Shown here in pieces: positions 9,285 through 18,438 of a DNA stretch of 64,000 bases. Both the position numbers and the translations under genes were made by a program. Under the pieces are notes generated by a model. The model made no database searches. It was given only the letters and a program-made list of their open reading frames with translations, and was not told the origin of the DNA. This stretch comes from Caldora sp965222765. Lineage in GTDB: Bacteria; Cyanobacteriota; Cyanobacteriia; Cyanobacteriales; Coleofasciculaceae. The stretch covers positions 62,001 to 126,000 of the forward strand of contig CBDCVG010000059.1 of NCBI GenBank assembly GCA_965222765.1, in the 5' to 3' direction. The stretch's first letter is position 1. Each line of letters opens with the position of its first letter.

Positions 9285-9597
9285 GGCGGTTAATTACCGC
9301 TTTGTTTTCAATGGTTGACTGAACACAAAAACTATGCCTCTCACACTAAACCAACTCTAAAGAACTATTTGCAGCCTAGCTTGATTTGGGTCGTCATTGG
9401 GGAGAAGCTTTGTAAATTTATACACAAGTTTTTCAAACTTATATCAAGTCAGCTTGCGCTCTTGGGCAATTTCGATATTTCGCAAAGCAGGTCAATCAAG
9501 AGGAATTATGTCATCCTGAGCGTTAGCGAAGGATCTCTCAAACGACCGGTGATGCTTCACTATCACCTCAGCATGACACTTGAGTGCGTAAATATCA
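9285..9597. other. intergenic region between divergent genes, with an imperfect inverted repeat
   Basis: About 310 bases holding no gene. It must carry the promoters of the phosphorelay operon (leftward) and the DUF4127 gene (rightward). The only clear structure is the inverted repeat at 9510-9577, listed separately. Confidence 0.6.
9510..9577. repeat. dispersed hairpin repeat (TCATCCTGAG type)
   Basis: The ends GTCATCCTGAG and CTCAGCATGAC form an imperfect inverted repeat, with an AGCGAAGGATCT core. Similar TCATCCTGAGC intergenic hairpins are widespread in bacterial genomes. The copy ends about 20 bases before the DUF4127 start codon. Confidence 0.6.
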
Positions 9598-11164
9598 ATG
9601 ACGAAAATCCTCTATATTCCCCTAGATGAACGACCCTGCAATTTATACTATCCCCAGATAATTGCCCGTCTCAAAGATGAATTAGAATTGGTTGTTCCTC
9701 CTGTCGAACTTTTAGGGAGCAAGAAACAACCCGCGAATATTAGTCACCTTTGGGATTGGGTAAAGGCAAAGAGTGCGATATGTCACTCAGCAATTTTATC
9801 AATTGAAATGCTGGTTTACGGAGGGTTACTGCCGTCCCGCCTTCATCAAGATTCTGTAGAGCAGCTGACGGAAAATCTCAACCAAATTCGCCTCCTTAAG
9901 CAAAATAATCCTGAACTCCAAATCTTGGCAAGCAATCTGATTATGCGAACCCCAGCCTACAATAGTAGTGAAGAGGAGCCGAGTTATTACGAAGAATTTG
10001 GAGAAGCAATTTTTCATTGGGGGTGGTTTCAGGATAAGCAACATCGAGAAGGACTCACTCCCCAAGAGAAGGAAAAATTGGCTCAGGTTGAGAGGGAACT
10101 ACCCCAAGCCTATTTGCAAGATTACCGCACCCGTCGCCAACGGAACCGGGAAATTAATCAAAGAGTAATCAATCTAGTTGAGAAAGGTATCATCTCTTTT
10201 CTCTCGATTCCCCAAGACGACTGTGCCAAGTATGGCTTTACCGCAATCGATCAACAACAGATTGTCCTCAGAATCATTGAGAAACGCTTGCAAAGGCGTA
10301 TTCACTTGTACCCAGGTGCAGATGAAGTTGGTTGTACTTTGCTTGCCAGAGCCTATTCTCAGCTTAAAGGATTACGAAGAAAGATTTATCTGTTATACAG
10401 CTCCGTTAATTCTGAAACCATTATCCCTTTATATGAAGACCGTCCGCTAGGAGAAAGCTTTAAAGTCTCATATCCTAGCAGCGGGAGCGCAAATTGTCCC
10501 ATCTCCTCAAGCAGCTGACTTCGTGCTAGCCGTCAACACGCCAGGTAAGAGGATGCAGGAAGCCTGGGATAATCCTATTAAAGATCTCACCTATACTAGC
10601 GATCGCAATCTCCGCTTTTTTGTCGATTGCATTGAAACTTTCCTAGCTGAAGGGAAACCGGTTGCAATTGCGGATGTAGCCTTTGCGAATGGGGGGGAAA
10701 CAGAACTGGTACAGTTACTTGATGATGCTACTGTATGGGAGCAGCTCCTAGCTTACGCTGGTTGGAATACGAGTTGTAACACTATTGGAACAGTACTGGC
10801 AACTTCTATTGTGGGAGTCGATAGTTGCGATCGCCAAGCTATTGACTACAACAAAATCTATCACTTATTGGATGGATGGGCTTACCAAACAGTCGTTCGT
10901 ATGGATATGGTAAAGCATTATCTGCCAACGATCGGTGCATCATATTACGACTTCAACGGCAAGGAAGCGCAAATTAACCAGGAGATGGAACGCAGAATCT
11001 TAGCTGCTTGGGTACAGCTAATGCGCCAGTCTTTCTCTGAATGGAAATTGGAAATGAAGGTTTTTTCACCATGGCACAGGATGTTTGAAATCGCTCTTGA
11101 TTTAGCGATCGTAGCTAGTGCAAGAAGGCAGAAGGCAGAAGGCAGGAGGGAAGAAAGCTTGTAG
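9598..11164 (+). pseudogene. DUF4127 family protein, interrupted by a +1 frameshift
   Basis: The first part (ATG at 9598) encodes about 288 residues of a DUF4127 protein (MTKILYIPLDERPCN at the start). The frame then changes. Skipping one base within 10459-10464 (context AGCTTTAAAGTC) restores a continuous reading: GESFKSHILAAGAQIVPSP leads straight into DFVLAVNTPGKRMQEAW and on to the stop at 11162-11164. The joined product would be about 520 residues, the usual length for this family, whose function is unknown. In the uncorrected frame translation ends at 10518. The C-terminus (RRQKAEGRREESL) is encoded by a GGCAGAA heptamer array and is probably an extension. The indel may be a sequencing error; everything else looks intact. 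Confidence 0.8.
11124..11150. repeat. GGCAGAA heptamer array inside a CDS tail
   Basis: About four 7-base units that are read in frame as the C-terminal tail of the DUF4127 gene; three units equal seven codons. Confidence 0.8.
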
Positions 11165-11552
11165 GGTAAGCTTTTTAAGCTTTTGTCGCTGGTGGGTTAT
11201 TTCCGCTGCGCTGCACTAGGCATAGCTAATGACAAATAACAAAGCGGCGGGCAGCATTTCTCCCATCCCTTGCAGGAATAGGCTTCTCGCCGCTTTCGCT
11301 TAGAGAATTTGTTCATGACGAGCAGATTAACTAGTTAGAACTTGATAAAAATGCCTCAATCTGGCTCTAAAACTAGTTTTTGTTCATAATCTATTAACAA
11401 AAGTTACGAATTTACAAAATGGATATGTTGTCAATTCTTTTTCACGATTTGTAATATAGAACCATAGCAGTTGACTCGTTTACTGCTACCTAGCCCTAAA
11501 AACCGAGGCTTGTGTAACCAATTCGCTATATCTAGTTATCTAGGAGTTAGCT
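11165..11552. promoter_or_regulatory. nblA upstream region
   Basis: A 388-base gap. An AAGCTT inverted repeat (about 11169-11183) lies just after the DUF4127 stop. A GC-rich inverted repeat follows, with AAAGCGGCG near 11240 and CGCCGCTTT near 11300. Closer to nblA a TAATAT element at 11452-11457 could be a -10 box, and AGGAG at 11542-11546 is a good Shine-Dalgarno sequence seven bases before the ATG. nblA genes are usually induced by nitrogen or sulphur starvation, but no perfect NtcA site (GTA-N8-TAC) was found by eye. Confidence 0.45.
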
Positions 11553-11753
11553 ATGTCTCAGCCCATCCAACTGTCCATGGAACAGCAGTTTAGCCTGCGT
11601 TCCTTTGAAACTCAGGTTCAGAAAATGAGCCATGAGCAAGCTCAGGACTTTCTAATTCAGCTCTATGAGCAAATGATGGTGCGCGAAAACATGTACAAGG
11701 AGTTTCTGAAGCACGAATGGGGTATCGGCTCAAAACCTCAGTTTGAGTTGTAA
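11553..11753 (+). CDS. nblA: phycobilisome degradation protein NblA
   Basis: A 66-residue protein, the usual length for NblA. It matches the family along its length: an N-terminal helix with LSMEQQFSLRSFETQV, the central SHEQAQDFLIQLYEQMMVREN helix-turn region, and the C-terminal YKEFLKHEWG motif. NblA forms small helical dimers that bind phycobiliproteins and recruit the ClpC protease, causing phycobilisome breakdown under nutrient starvation. The gene stands alone with a strong AGGAG ribosome-binding site. Its presence shows that the organism uses phycobilisomes. Confidence 0.96.
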   Translation: MSQPIQLSMEQQFSLRSFETQVQKMSHEQAQDFLIQLYEQMMVRENMYKEFLKHEWGIGSKPQFEL

Positions 11754-11899
11754 TAACCCTAACATAGGTAGTGAGCGACCTCCGTCTCTTGCTTAGTTCC
11801 GCACAGGAAAGGAGCTGGGGATGCAGGGGCGTTAACTCCAATAGTGTTGAGCTATTATGGGGTTGATATTATTGGATTTTGATATATCTAGTGCAGCCT

Positions 11900-12000
11900 G
11901 GCAGAAATAGCCCACCAGTTTGATATCGAGAGAATCCTTACTCTATAAGCATTTTGAATTTTGAATGCAAGAATTTTTAATTCCGCGCAGCAGTACTAGT
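11900..12000 (+). repeat. ~95 bp dispersed intergenic repeat, copy 1
   Basis: Shares GCNGAAATARCCC, ATCGANAGAATCCTTACTCT and the terminal hairpin TTCCGCGCAGC...ACTAGT with the copies at 21713, 26494 and 55253. Its right end overlaps the stop codon of the DUF1997 gene. Confidence 0.85.
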
Positions 12001-12607
12001 TCAATGATGGGAGATCAACAGGTGCAAGTTTCTTTCCCTGAGTACCAATGCTCGTAGGTTCATCACTGTTAGCCCATTGACGATAATCTAACAACAGCTG
12101 ATGCATCAATCTTCCTTTAATTCTCGCTAAAACACTTTTGAGCAATCCATTACCTGTAGTTTCTAAAACTGGTGCAGGAGTCAGGGAAAAAGGAAATGGC
12201 ACATCAACACTCACTTGTAAATCCGCTTTGCCTTTAAGTCGAGTAACTCCCTGCTTACGTATCGGATAAAGTTTTCCTTTGAGTTTGAGGGCAAAGCGTT
12301 GATTAATATAGTCCAATCCCTTAATCTCGCAACCTACAGAAGTTAGATGGACTGTACCTTCAGCATCTGCCCACACTTTCAAATCTACTATTGGTTGAAA
12401 TGTTAGTGACAGAAAATGCAACGGGCGCATTTTGAGTCGAAAACAGTCTTGACTTAGTTGCTTGATCAGACTGGGATCTGCGATCGCGTACACTAGGCGT
12501 TGAGGCTGACGTAGGTAGTGCTGAATAGGAACGGGTTGTTCCAGCACAGTGATTTCTATAGATTGAGATGCAAGAAACTGGCTGGTCATAAAAATCAATT
12601 CCGTCAA
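11996..12607 (-). CDS. DUF1997 family protein
   Basis: A 203-residue soluble protein. The pattern fits DUF1997, a family shared by cyanobacteria and plastids: a hydrophobic N-terminal strand, LVYAIADPSLIKQL, then FRLKMRPLHFLSLTFQP, and a C-terminal amphipathic helix (LLKSVLARIKGRLMHQLLLDYRQW). The family resembles lipid- or pigment-binding START/polyketide-cyclase-like folds, but no function is established here. An internal ATG at 12589 (MTSQFL) is an alternative start. The TAG stop is contained in the ACTAGT end of a dispersed repeat, so the last few residues may not be ancestral. Confidence 0.75.
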   Translation of the reverse strand: MTELIFMTSQFLASQSIEITVLEQPVPIQHYLRQPQRLVYAIADPSLIKQLSQDCFRLKMRPLHFLSLTFQPIVDLKVWADAEGTVHLTSVGCEIKGLDYINQRFALKLKGKLYPIRKQGVTRLKGKADLQVSVDVPFPFSLTPAPVLETTGNGLLKSVLARIKGRLMHQLLLDYRQWANSDEPTSIGTQGKKLAPVDLPSLN

Positions 12608-12787
12608 CTGATAATTTTTTTAACTATTCTTAATTTTATTTTAAAAATTGCCAAAATAATTAAGGTTTGGTGAAACAGTCTGGTGGTAATGGGAGGGAAA
12701 CTTATAGCGCTTCCACTGGCAGGATGCCAGTTCCACAATCAGCATGCCAGTTCTACAATCAAGATGTGAACATTAGTTACCGGTTGC

Positions 12788-14446
12788 CTACTCCCTCTTC
12801 CCTTCTGCCTCCTGCCTCCTGCCTTCTGCCTTATTTCTTAAAAGTAAGTAGCAATTCATTTGTCCCTTGCCCTTAACCTGAACCGAGCCACGGTCTTGAA
12901 ACAAATAGTGATGTTTTAGCTGTTGGTAGGTTGTTTCAGATACTTGAATACCACCGGGAATACCGTGAGATTCCATACGACTAGCAATATTTACTGTATC
13001 ACCCCACAAGTCGTAAACGAACTTTTTTTTACCAATGATACCTGCAACTACTGGACCTGTATTAATTCCAATACGAATACTCAAAGCATTGCCCGTCTCT
13101 TGAGAAAATCGCTTAATTGCCTCTTGCATATCTATTGCCATTGCAGCCATTGCAGCTGCATGATCCGGTTTTTCCTCCGGTAAACCTCCCACCACCATGT
13201 AGGCATCCCCAATCGTCTTGATTTTTTCTAAATTATGTTTTTCTGTCAACTGATCAAACTCAGAAAAAATTATATTGAGAATCCCTACTAATTCTTCTGG
13301 AGAAATTTGAGCTGCTAACTCGGTAAAGCCAACAATATCAGCAAACAGTACTGTCACCGCTGGAAAACTATCAGCAATTTTACCTTCCTCCTGCTTTAAT
13401 CTCTCAGCAATTGATTTAGGTAAAATATTTAGCAGTAGGCGTTCTGAGTTTTTCTTTTCTAGAGCTAATCTTTTTAAAGCAAAGACAAATTGTTTAGCAA
13501 CTGTTCCCGCTGCTAGTACTGATATGATCAGCGCTACCACCAGTACTATTTTCGCTGCCTGGATAATCAGATCTATAGTATAGTCAGCCTGCTCAACTTC
13601 CGACTCGAGCAGAGCAATCAGTTGTTGGGATACTTGGTGTGACTTTTCATCAAAATCATCAAGCTGATCCTGAATTTCTTGATCGAACTTGACTATCTCT
13701 GTAACAGCAGATTTGTACTTATCTAGATAACCTAAAATTTCAGAACGCTGAGTAGCATCTAACTTTGAACTGATGAGGATAAGATTCCGCAGTCTTCGTG
13801 ATGCTTCAGACATTGATTGCATTTTGTTCTGATCGCGGGTCGAGAGATATTCCTTTTCTGAGGACTGCATTTCTAGATAGGTAAGCATCAAGTCTGGCTC
13901 ATCAGCTAGTTCTAATCTTTCCTTCAACATTTGTGCATTATCTTTGAGCTTGGCTAGCTCACCCACATCATCAATACCCAACTGACTTACTTTCCCAACA
14001 GTTTCATTGAAACTACGGGAATAATTTTCTACCATTGCCACATAGTCTAGGTAACTTTGGCGCAATTCAGTACTGATATCAGTATCTTTAATTAACTCTT
14101 GTAAGTCATCTCCAACTAAGAATACTTTCTCAATTTGATTGCGGTGTTGTTGACGATAATTATTAATGGCATCACTAGAAACACTTGTAGCTAACCAGTT
14201 GAGAAAAAACTGTCTTTCGATGCGAGTTGCATTCTCTAATTCTGAATCCATCTCAAACACAAGTCTTTTAACTCTCGTGCTAGTTAAAATCGCATATTTC
14301 ATCTGATGGCTCACGTTATTCATCGAAAATAAGCCAATCAGAGCCACAATTACCATTAACAAGAGTAAGGTAATAAATGCTAAGTTAAATTTAGTAGTGA
14401 TGCTTAGTTTGCGTCGAGTTAAAGTTAAATACTTCCATAAATTCAT
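12788..14446 (-). CDS. membrane adenylate cyclase (class III)
   Basis: A 552-residue protein with TM1 (about 21-41), a long helical extracytoplasmic sensor (about 42-295, CHASE3/4HB-like by its helical pattern), TM2 (about 298-318) and a class III cyclase domain (about 345-535). The metal-binding aspartates are in LFADIVGFT and KTIGDAYM. Specificity residues are Lys (KIKTIGD) and Asp (YDLWGD), the pair expected for ATP rather than GTP, and the transition-state Asn/Arg lie in NIASRM. It should make cAMP in response to an unknown signal. The C-terminal tail after YLLLRN (KAEGRRQEAEGKRE) is encoded by a GGCAGAA-type heptamer array and looks like a repeat-derived extension. A 118-base heptamer array lies about 20 bases upstream of the ATG. 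Confidence 0.9.
   Translation of the reverse strand: MNLWKYLTLTRRKLSITTKFNLAFITLLLLMVIVALIGLFSMNNVSHQMKYAILTSTRVKRLVFEMDSELENATRIERQFFLNWLATSVSSDAINNYRQQHRNQIEKVFLVGDDLQELIKDTDISTELRQSYLDYVAMVENYSRSFNETVGKVSQLGIDDVGELAKLKDNAQMLKERLELADEPDLMLTYLEMQSSEKEYLSTRDQNKMQSMSEASRRLRNLILISSKLDATQRSEILGYLDKYKSAVTEIVKFDQEIQDQLDDFDEKSHQVSQQLIALLESEVEQADYTIDLIIQAAKIVLVVALIISVLAAGTVAKQFVFALKRLALEKKNSERLLLNILPKSIAERLKQEEGKIADSFPAVTVLFADIVGFTELAAQISPEELVGILNIIFSEFDQLTEKHNLEKIKTIGDAYMVVGGLPEEKPDHAAAMAAMAIDMQEAIKRFSQETGNALSIRIGINTGPVVAGIIGKKKFVYDLWGDTVNIASRMESHGIPGGIQVSETTYQQLKHHYLFQDRGSVQVKGKGQMNCYLLLRNKAEGRRQEAEGKRE
12801..12832. repeat. TGCCTTC/TGCCTCC heptamer array in CDS tail
   Basis: About four 7-base units read in frame as the C-terminal tail of the adenylate cyclase. 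Confidence 0.85.
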
Positions 14447-14466
14447 TGTAAATTAACGAAAAGGCA

Positions 14467-14584
14467 TTAGGTGTTAGGTGTTAGGTATTAGGTATTAGGT
14501 ATTAGGTATTAGGTATTAGGTGTTAGGTGTTAGGTATTAGGTGTTAGGTATTAGGTATTAGGTATTAGGTGTTAGGTGTTAGGG
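14467..14584. repeat. long TTAGGTG/TTAGGTA heptamer array
   Basis: About 17 tandem 7-base units mixing TTAGGTG and TTAGGTA, the longest array in the window. It begins about 20 bases upstream of the cyclase start codon. Confidence 0.95.
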
Positions 14585-14670
14585 GTATAGAAAAATATCG
14601 AGCCTAACACCTCATTTCAACCTGGTATGTCCAGTTGGAAGTTGATTGCTATTTTATGCACTACAACTGT

Positions 14671-16216
14671 TCAATCATAATCTCCTCCGGAACCATAACG
14701 CCATGTTTCTAGCTGACGGTGATAGTAATATTTTGGTAAAGGTGGTAGCTTTCCTAAAGGTTGCTTGATTAGCTGTGCCAAGGGAGACAAGCCTGTGTAA
14801 ACTCCCAAATTGAGGTAATGAACTAACCAATCTGATAGGGTGGTTAGTCCGACTTGAGGAATCACCGGTATCACCAGTCCCCGGTTTAGTCACAGAGGTT
14901 AACAATAGGGTTTTGGAGAGTCCGGAAAACTGGACAACGTCTTGTAGAAATGGCTTTAGTACATCATCTCCGAGTTGGGACATTGCCTGAAAGACGCCGG
15001 TGAGTAACTCATTGATTTGATTGGGAGCCAACTGTTGTTCAATACCAACACTCATGGCTCTCTGAAACATCCAAGTTACTCCAATGTTGGGTTGATAGGG
15101 TTGGAGCTGTGCTAGAGCATTTCTGGTTAAGACGTCAGCTTGAAGAGCTTCATTCGTGCCTACTGTCAAACGCTTCAGATGACGCACCATTGAGCCAAAC
15201 CCACCAAAGCTTACAGGAGATTGACTGCCACTGCTGTCCCCTACTGGTAAAATACGGTTCCAAGGTATTCTAATGGGACTTTGGCGGTAGGAGGGAAAGA
15301 AGCCGAATAGCACCCGCTGAAAGTCGATTTCGGATAATTCTACACCTTGGTACTCTGGTAACAGGCGTAGGTACTCTTCGCAGAAAAACTCTAAGCTCGG
15401 ACGTTCGGGGTGAGCATCTAGGTAAGTAAATAAATAAGTAGTTCTGCCATCTCTTGCTGGAAATGCCTCCCAAAAGTATTGGCATTGATTGAGAATCGGC
15501 GTGAAGGAGACAATGAGATCACCTGTTTCATTTTCAGGATAACCTTGAGCACAGCTACCAACCACTAAGCAAACACCCTCTGGTTTACTCCCCTGTCTTG
15601 CTTGCTTGACAATTGGGGAAAAATGTCCCATCGCATCGATAAGTAACCTAGTTTTCAAGCCACCTGCGGCTTCTACTAAAACGCCATCGGGATGAATCAC
15701 TGCTCCCTCGAAGGTGGTTTTTTCCAGTAGTTGGCCTCCAGCTGCCAAAAATTTGGCTTTCAGGGTATCTAAAAGAAATACCGGATCAATACCGATATTG
15801 AGTACATCTTGTACCCAGAAATCTGACCCTTGGTAAAAGCTGATGCGAGCTGGGTTATACTCAGTTGCGATCGCTTGTTGTAATTGTGCTTCTGAAAGCA
15901 GTTCTAGTTCTAAAAATACTTCTAGTTCCTTGCGGGAAATATTCCACTCTTGCTCCCTACCCCGCAAAATCCCCCTTTCAATCAAAGCGACTCGCCAACC
16001 CTGCTGTTGTAGAGCAGCACCCAGCATAATTCCCAATGTGCCGCCACAGATGACTACATCCCAATCAATGCTTCCCAAAGATTCTGAGCTTTCTTGAATC
16101 ACTCGGGGAACTGTTGCCGTGTCTTGTCGTAAAGCTTGCCAGAATTTATCAGCACTTCGCAGGCGTTTGAGGACATCCCCAGGTAATTGGGAGAGAATTT
16201 GTTCAGTTTGGCTCAT
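14671..16216 (-). pseudogene. cruP: CruP-type lycopene cyclase relative, interrupted by a +1 frameshift
   Basis: An FAD-dependent protein with an N-terminal helical region (LRSADKFWQALRQ), a Rossmann fold (DWDVVICGGTLGIMLGAALQ) and GDSSGSQSPVSFGGFGSM, as in the CruA/CruP carotenoid cyclase family. Up to TLLLTSVTKPG the frame is continuous. Then one extra base in the C-run 14879-14882 shifts it. Removing one base gives VTKPGLVIPVIPQVGLTTL and runs on through DWLVHYLNLGVYTGLSPLAQ to YGSGGDYD and the stop at 14671, matching the conserved hydrophobic C-terminus. The unshifted reading ends in an unrelated Ser/Arg-rich tail at 14675. CruP rather than CruA is favoured by the length (~515 residues). 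It is either a recent mutation or a sequence error. Confidence 0.78.
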
Positions 16217-16304
16217 TGGCGGCTCTTTTTGGTCAGATGCTCCCTCTACATCCTAATCCCCAGAGGTCTTGAGCGTCAGCTTATCCTGCGATCGTACTCA
16301 TTGA

Positions 16305-16337
16305 TGTTGGGTTTTGTTCCTCAACCCAACCTACATT
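16305..16337. repeat. short inverted repeat (GTTGGGTT / AACCCAAC)
   Basis: A hairpin of the GTTGGGTTTTGTTCCTCAACC type, a common small intergenic repeat in cyanobacteria, upstream of cruP. Confidence 0.55.
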
Positions 16338-16388
16338 TTAGCCATTTTTTATAAATTATAAATTCTACATTTTAAATTCTACATTTGT

Positions 16389-16868
16389 TCACTTTCCCTC
16401 CAGTTCTAATAAGAAAAAACCCAACACACTAAGGTATACAATTAGAGCGAACAAAACTAAAACAAAAGGTGGATCAAGGAATACAGGGATGCCGTTATCT
16501 ATTAAAAGATTTGGTAGAAAACCTTGGTAACAGATACTGTCGCCACAAACATCGTAGTTAAACAAAATCACAAACCCTTGCAGACCAATAATATAAGGAA
16601 TGAAACTTTTTTTCAATTGAACTATTGTTCGCTTTCCTTGAGTACGAACGATTCCACGGACAAGCAAGCCAATGGCACTAGCAGTATAGTACAAGCCCAC
16701 TATCATGATAAATACAAAAAATGTCACCCAGCCACCAGAGGTAGAAAAAAATAGATGCAAACTAATAGTGGAATAAATTACATACAAAATGAACAACGCC
16801 CAAATGTTAATTCTAATCATTAGGGATTTATCGCTTTTAAGTTGAGAAATATGTTTATTGTTTTGCAT
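16389..16868 (-). CDS. hypothetical four-TM membrane protein
   Basis: A 159-residue protein with four hydrophobic stretches (about 19-42, 48-70, 90-106 and 132-153), a polar charged N-terminus and a short basic loop (RGIVRTQGKRTIVQLKK) between TM2 and TM3. Two Cys residues flank DSI (CGDSIC) after TM3 and might form a disulphide. I do not recognise the family. It stands alone between cruP and a long non-coding stretch. Composition is AT-rich compared with its neighbours, which might mean acquisition, but this was not measured. Confidence 0.55.
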   Translation of the reverse strand: MQNNKHISQLKSDKSLMIRINIWALFILYVIYSTISLHLFFSTSGGWVTFFVFIMIVGLYYTASAIGLLVRGIVRTQGKRTIVQLKKSFIPYIIGLQGFVILFNYDVCGDSICYQGFLPNLLIDNGIPVFLDPPFVLVLFALIVYLSVLGFFLLELEGK

Positions 16869-17520
16869 CCTGGTTCGATTAAAAACTGTGTAAACAATAG
16901 TAGAATATAAGTCCTGACTATCAAATTATTGCTCAGTGATGCTAATTTTTTAGTAACCACAGAGTCACAGAGTTCACAGAGATGAGGAAACGAGGAAACC
17001 CAGAGAAAGTTAGTTTTCCTTCGTCACCTCTTTTCCCGTTACCCTGTATTTTGTTTTTTGGTATTAATTGTTCAGATAGATGGAGGCTTAGATCGCCCTG
17101 ATTTTCGGTGATCTAGACTCAAGCAATTTCATCAATAATGGATTTGGTATCACCCTGCATTTAAGACTCATTGATGTGTTAATGACAATTGCACCCAATG
17201 TTGAAAAAGCTAAGTAATTTTTAGTTGCACCAACTACCGAAGATGGTAGTGCATTTCCCTGTTCTCAGCGTATGCTATTACTTACGTGCCAAGTTACAGC
17301 CATCCGGAGGCATATATATCTTCGGAATTAAAATGATACCTCAGCTAGACTATATTTAGCCATGAAGAATGTATAAAATATTACTCCAAGCTAAATTTAT
17401 TTAAATAAAAGCTATTTTTTCGTAGAATTCGCTACTTACTCTAGGTTTTCTACTTTAAGCTAGCAATAACTTAAATTTAAGAGATTTATTGAGTATTTAT
17501 GTACTGGTTAGTAATCTGAG
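16869..17520. other. gene-free region
   Basis: About 650 bases without a supportable gene. At about 16955-16981 it holds a short degenerate CACAGAG repeat, a motif common in cyanobacterial spacers. A short open stretch ending near 17215 looks vaguely coding but has no start and no recognisable family. Confidence 0.5.
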
Positions 17521-18315
17521 TCAAAGGGACACTTCTGGGATGTCAGCCAAATTCAGTAGCCAGTCTTTGCTACTAACTGCTGGACTTTCCGAAGTTCGGT
17601 GACAACGAACTGCAAAATTACAATCGCGGCATCTACCAGTGGATAGTTCTACTTGCGGAAATGGCTCTCCTTTCTCATAGCATTGCTGCCACTCTGTCAA
17701 CCAGATTAATTGTTGAGTTAAATGCTGTCGAGTTTGCTCGTGTTGTGCTTGATTATACCTGAACTTCAGACTTTGGGGACCAGACTGAGACTTGACAAAC
17801 CAGTAACTCATTGAAATTTGTTCTGGTAAGTAATCGCTGGTTTCCGCCAAAATATAAAGATATAGTCGTGTCTGCCAATCTTGGGCTAACCATTGACGAT
17901 CTTTTGGTTGAGGATAGGTTTTCCAGTCAATAATTTCTGCACAACTCTTGTCTTCGATCAATAAATCGTAAATAACAGTTAGTAAATAACCCTGGAAGCT
18001 CAAAGTACGACAGTGCTCTGATTCTCGAAAAGTTTGAGGAGCTTTGGTTAAAATCTCTGGAGCAGCATTCACCAAAGCAGTAACCCAATGTTGCAGTTGA
18101 GCATCTTCCCTCACCAGGGATTCTACTGGTAATCCTAGTTCCCTTTGTTGCATTATTAGGTGAAAGCGACTACCCCAAGTAAGATGCTCTTGTTGTTCTG
18201 GAGATACATGTGTCCCCAATTGCTCAAGGTAAATATGTTGAAACTTGCGAGGACAGGTTTTCAGGAGGTTCAATTGACCTTGAGATAAGCGAGTTAAGGG
18301 TATTTCATGATTCAT
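17521..18315 (-). CDS. PD-(D/E)XK nuclease family protein with likely iron-sulphur cysteines
   Basis: A 264-residue protein starting at MNHEIPLTRLSQGQ. The open frame extends upstream to 18435, but that part is encoded by GGCAGAA heptamers and is rejected. The N-terminus has the RecB/Cas4-type LNLLKTCPRKFQ motif; the nuclease core is VIYDLLIED followed by AEIIDWKTYPQ (the D...E/D-x-K pattern), and the C-terminus has CRDCNFAVRC. One N-terminal plus three C-terminal cysteines is the arrangement that binds a [4Fe-4S] cluster in AddB and Cas4 nucleases. It probably cuts DNA in repair; no cas genes are nearby. It lies downstream of the fibrillin gene in the same direction. Confidence 0.82.
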   Translation of the reverse strand: MNHEIPLTRLSQGQLNLLKTCPRKFQHIYLEQLGTHVSPEQQEHLTWGSRFHLIMQQRELGLPVESLVREDAQLQHWVTALVNAAPEILTKAPQTFRESEHCRTLSFQGYLLTVIYDLLIEDKSCAEIIDWKTYPQPKDRQWLAQDWQTRLYLYILAETSDYLPEQISMSYWFVKSQSGPQSLKFRYNQAQHEQTRQHLTQQLIWLTEWQQCYEKGEPFPQVELSTGRCRDCNFAVRCHRTSESPAVSSKDWLLNLADIPEVSL

Positions 18316-18339
18316 AATACTCTTGAGAAACAAGGCTCG

Positions 18340-18373
18340 GAGGCAGGAGGCAGAAGGCAGAAGGCAGAAGGCG
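18340..18373. repeat. GGCAGAA/GGCAGGA heptamer array
   Basis: About four to five 7-base units between the nuclease and fibrillin genes, followed by degenerate purine-rich sequence. Confidence 0.85.
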
Positions 18374-18420
18374 AGGGAAGAGAGGAGGCAAGAGTTAGAA
18401 GAAGTAGAGGGAAGCACTAA

Positions 18421-18438
18421 CCTAACACCTAACACCTA
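18421..18438. repeat. CCTAACA heptamer array at a stop codon
   Basis: About two and a half 7-base units. The last one contains the TAG stop (18436-18438) of the fibrillin gene. Confidence 0.75.

Noticed and set aside
9315..9629. 104-codon frame upstream of the DUF4127 gene
   Set aside because: It runs through the dispersed hairpin repeat and into the DUF4127 start, and has no recognisable features.
10459..10464. Programmed +1 frameshift in DUF4127 as a firm call
   Set aside because: No recognised slippery codon, stop codon or stimulatory structure accompanies the site; a mutation or read error is simpler.
11165..11552. NtcA site upstream of nblA
   Set aside because: The best candidate, GTTACGAATTTAC, has GTT instead of GTA and only seven spacer bases; no GTA-N8-TAC was found.
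14467..14584. CRISPR-like array
   Set aside because: The repeats are contiguous 7-base units without spacers, and no cas genes are present.
18316..18435. N-terminal extension of the PD-(D/E)XK nuclease
   Set aside because: The 40 extra codons are encoded by heptamer repeats; the conserved protein starts at 18315.
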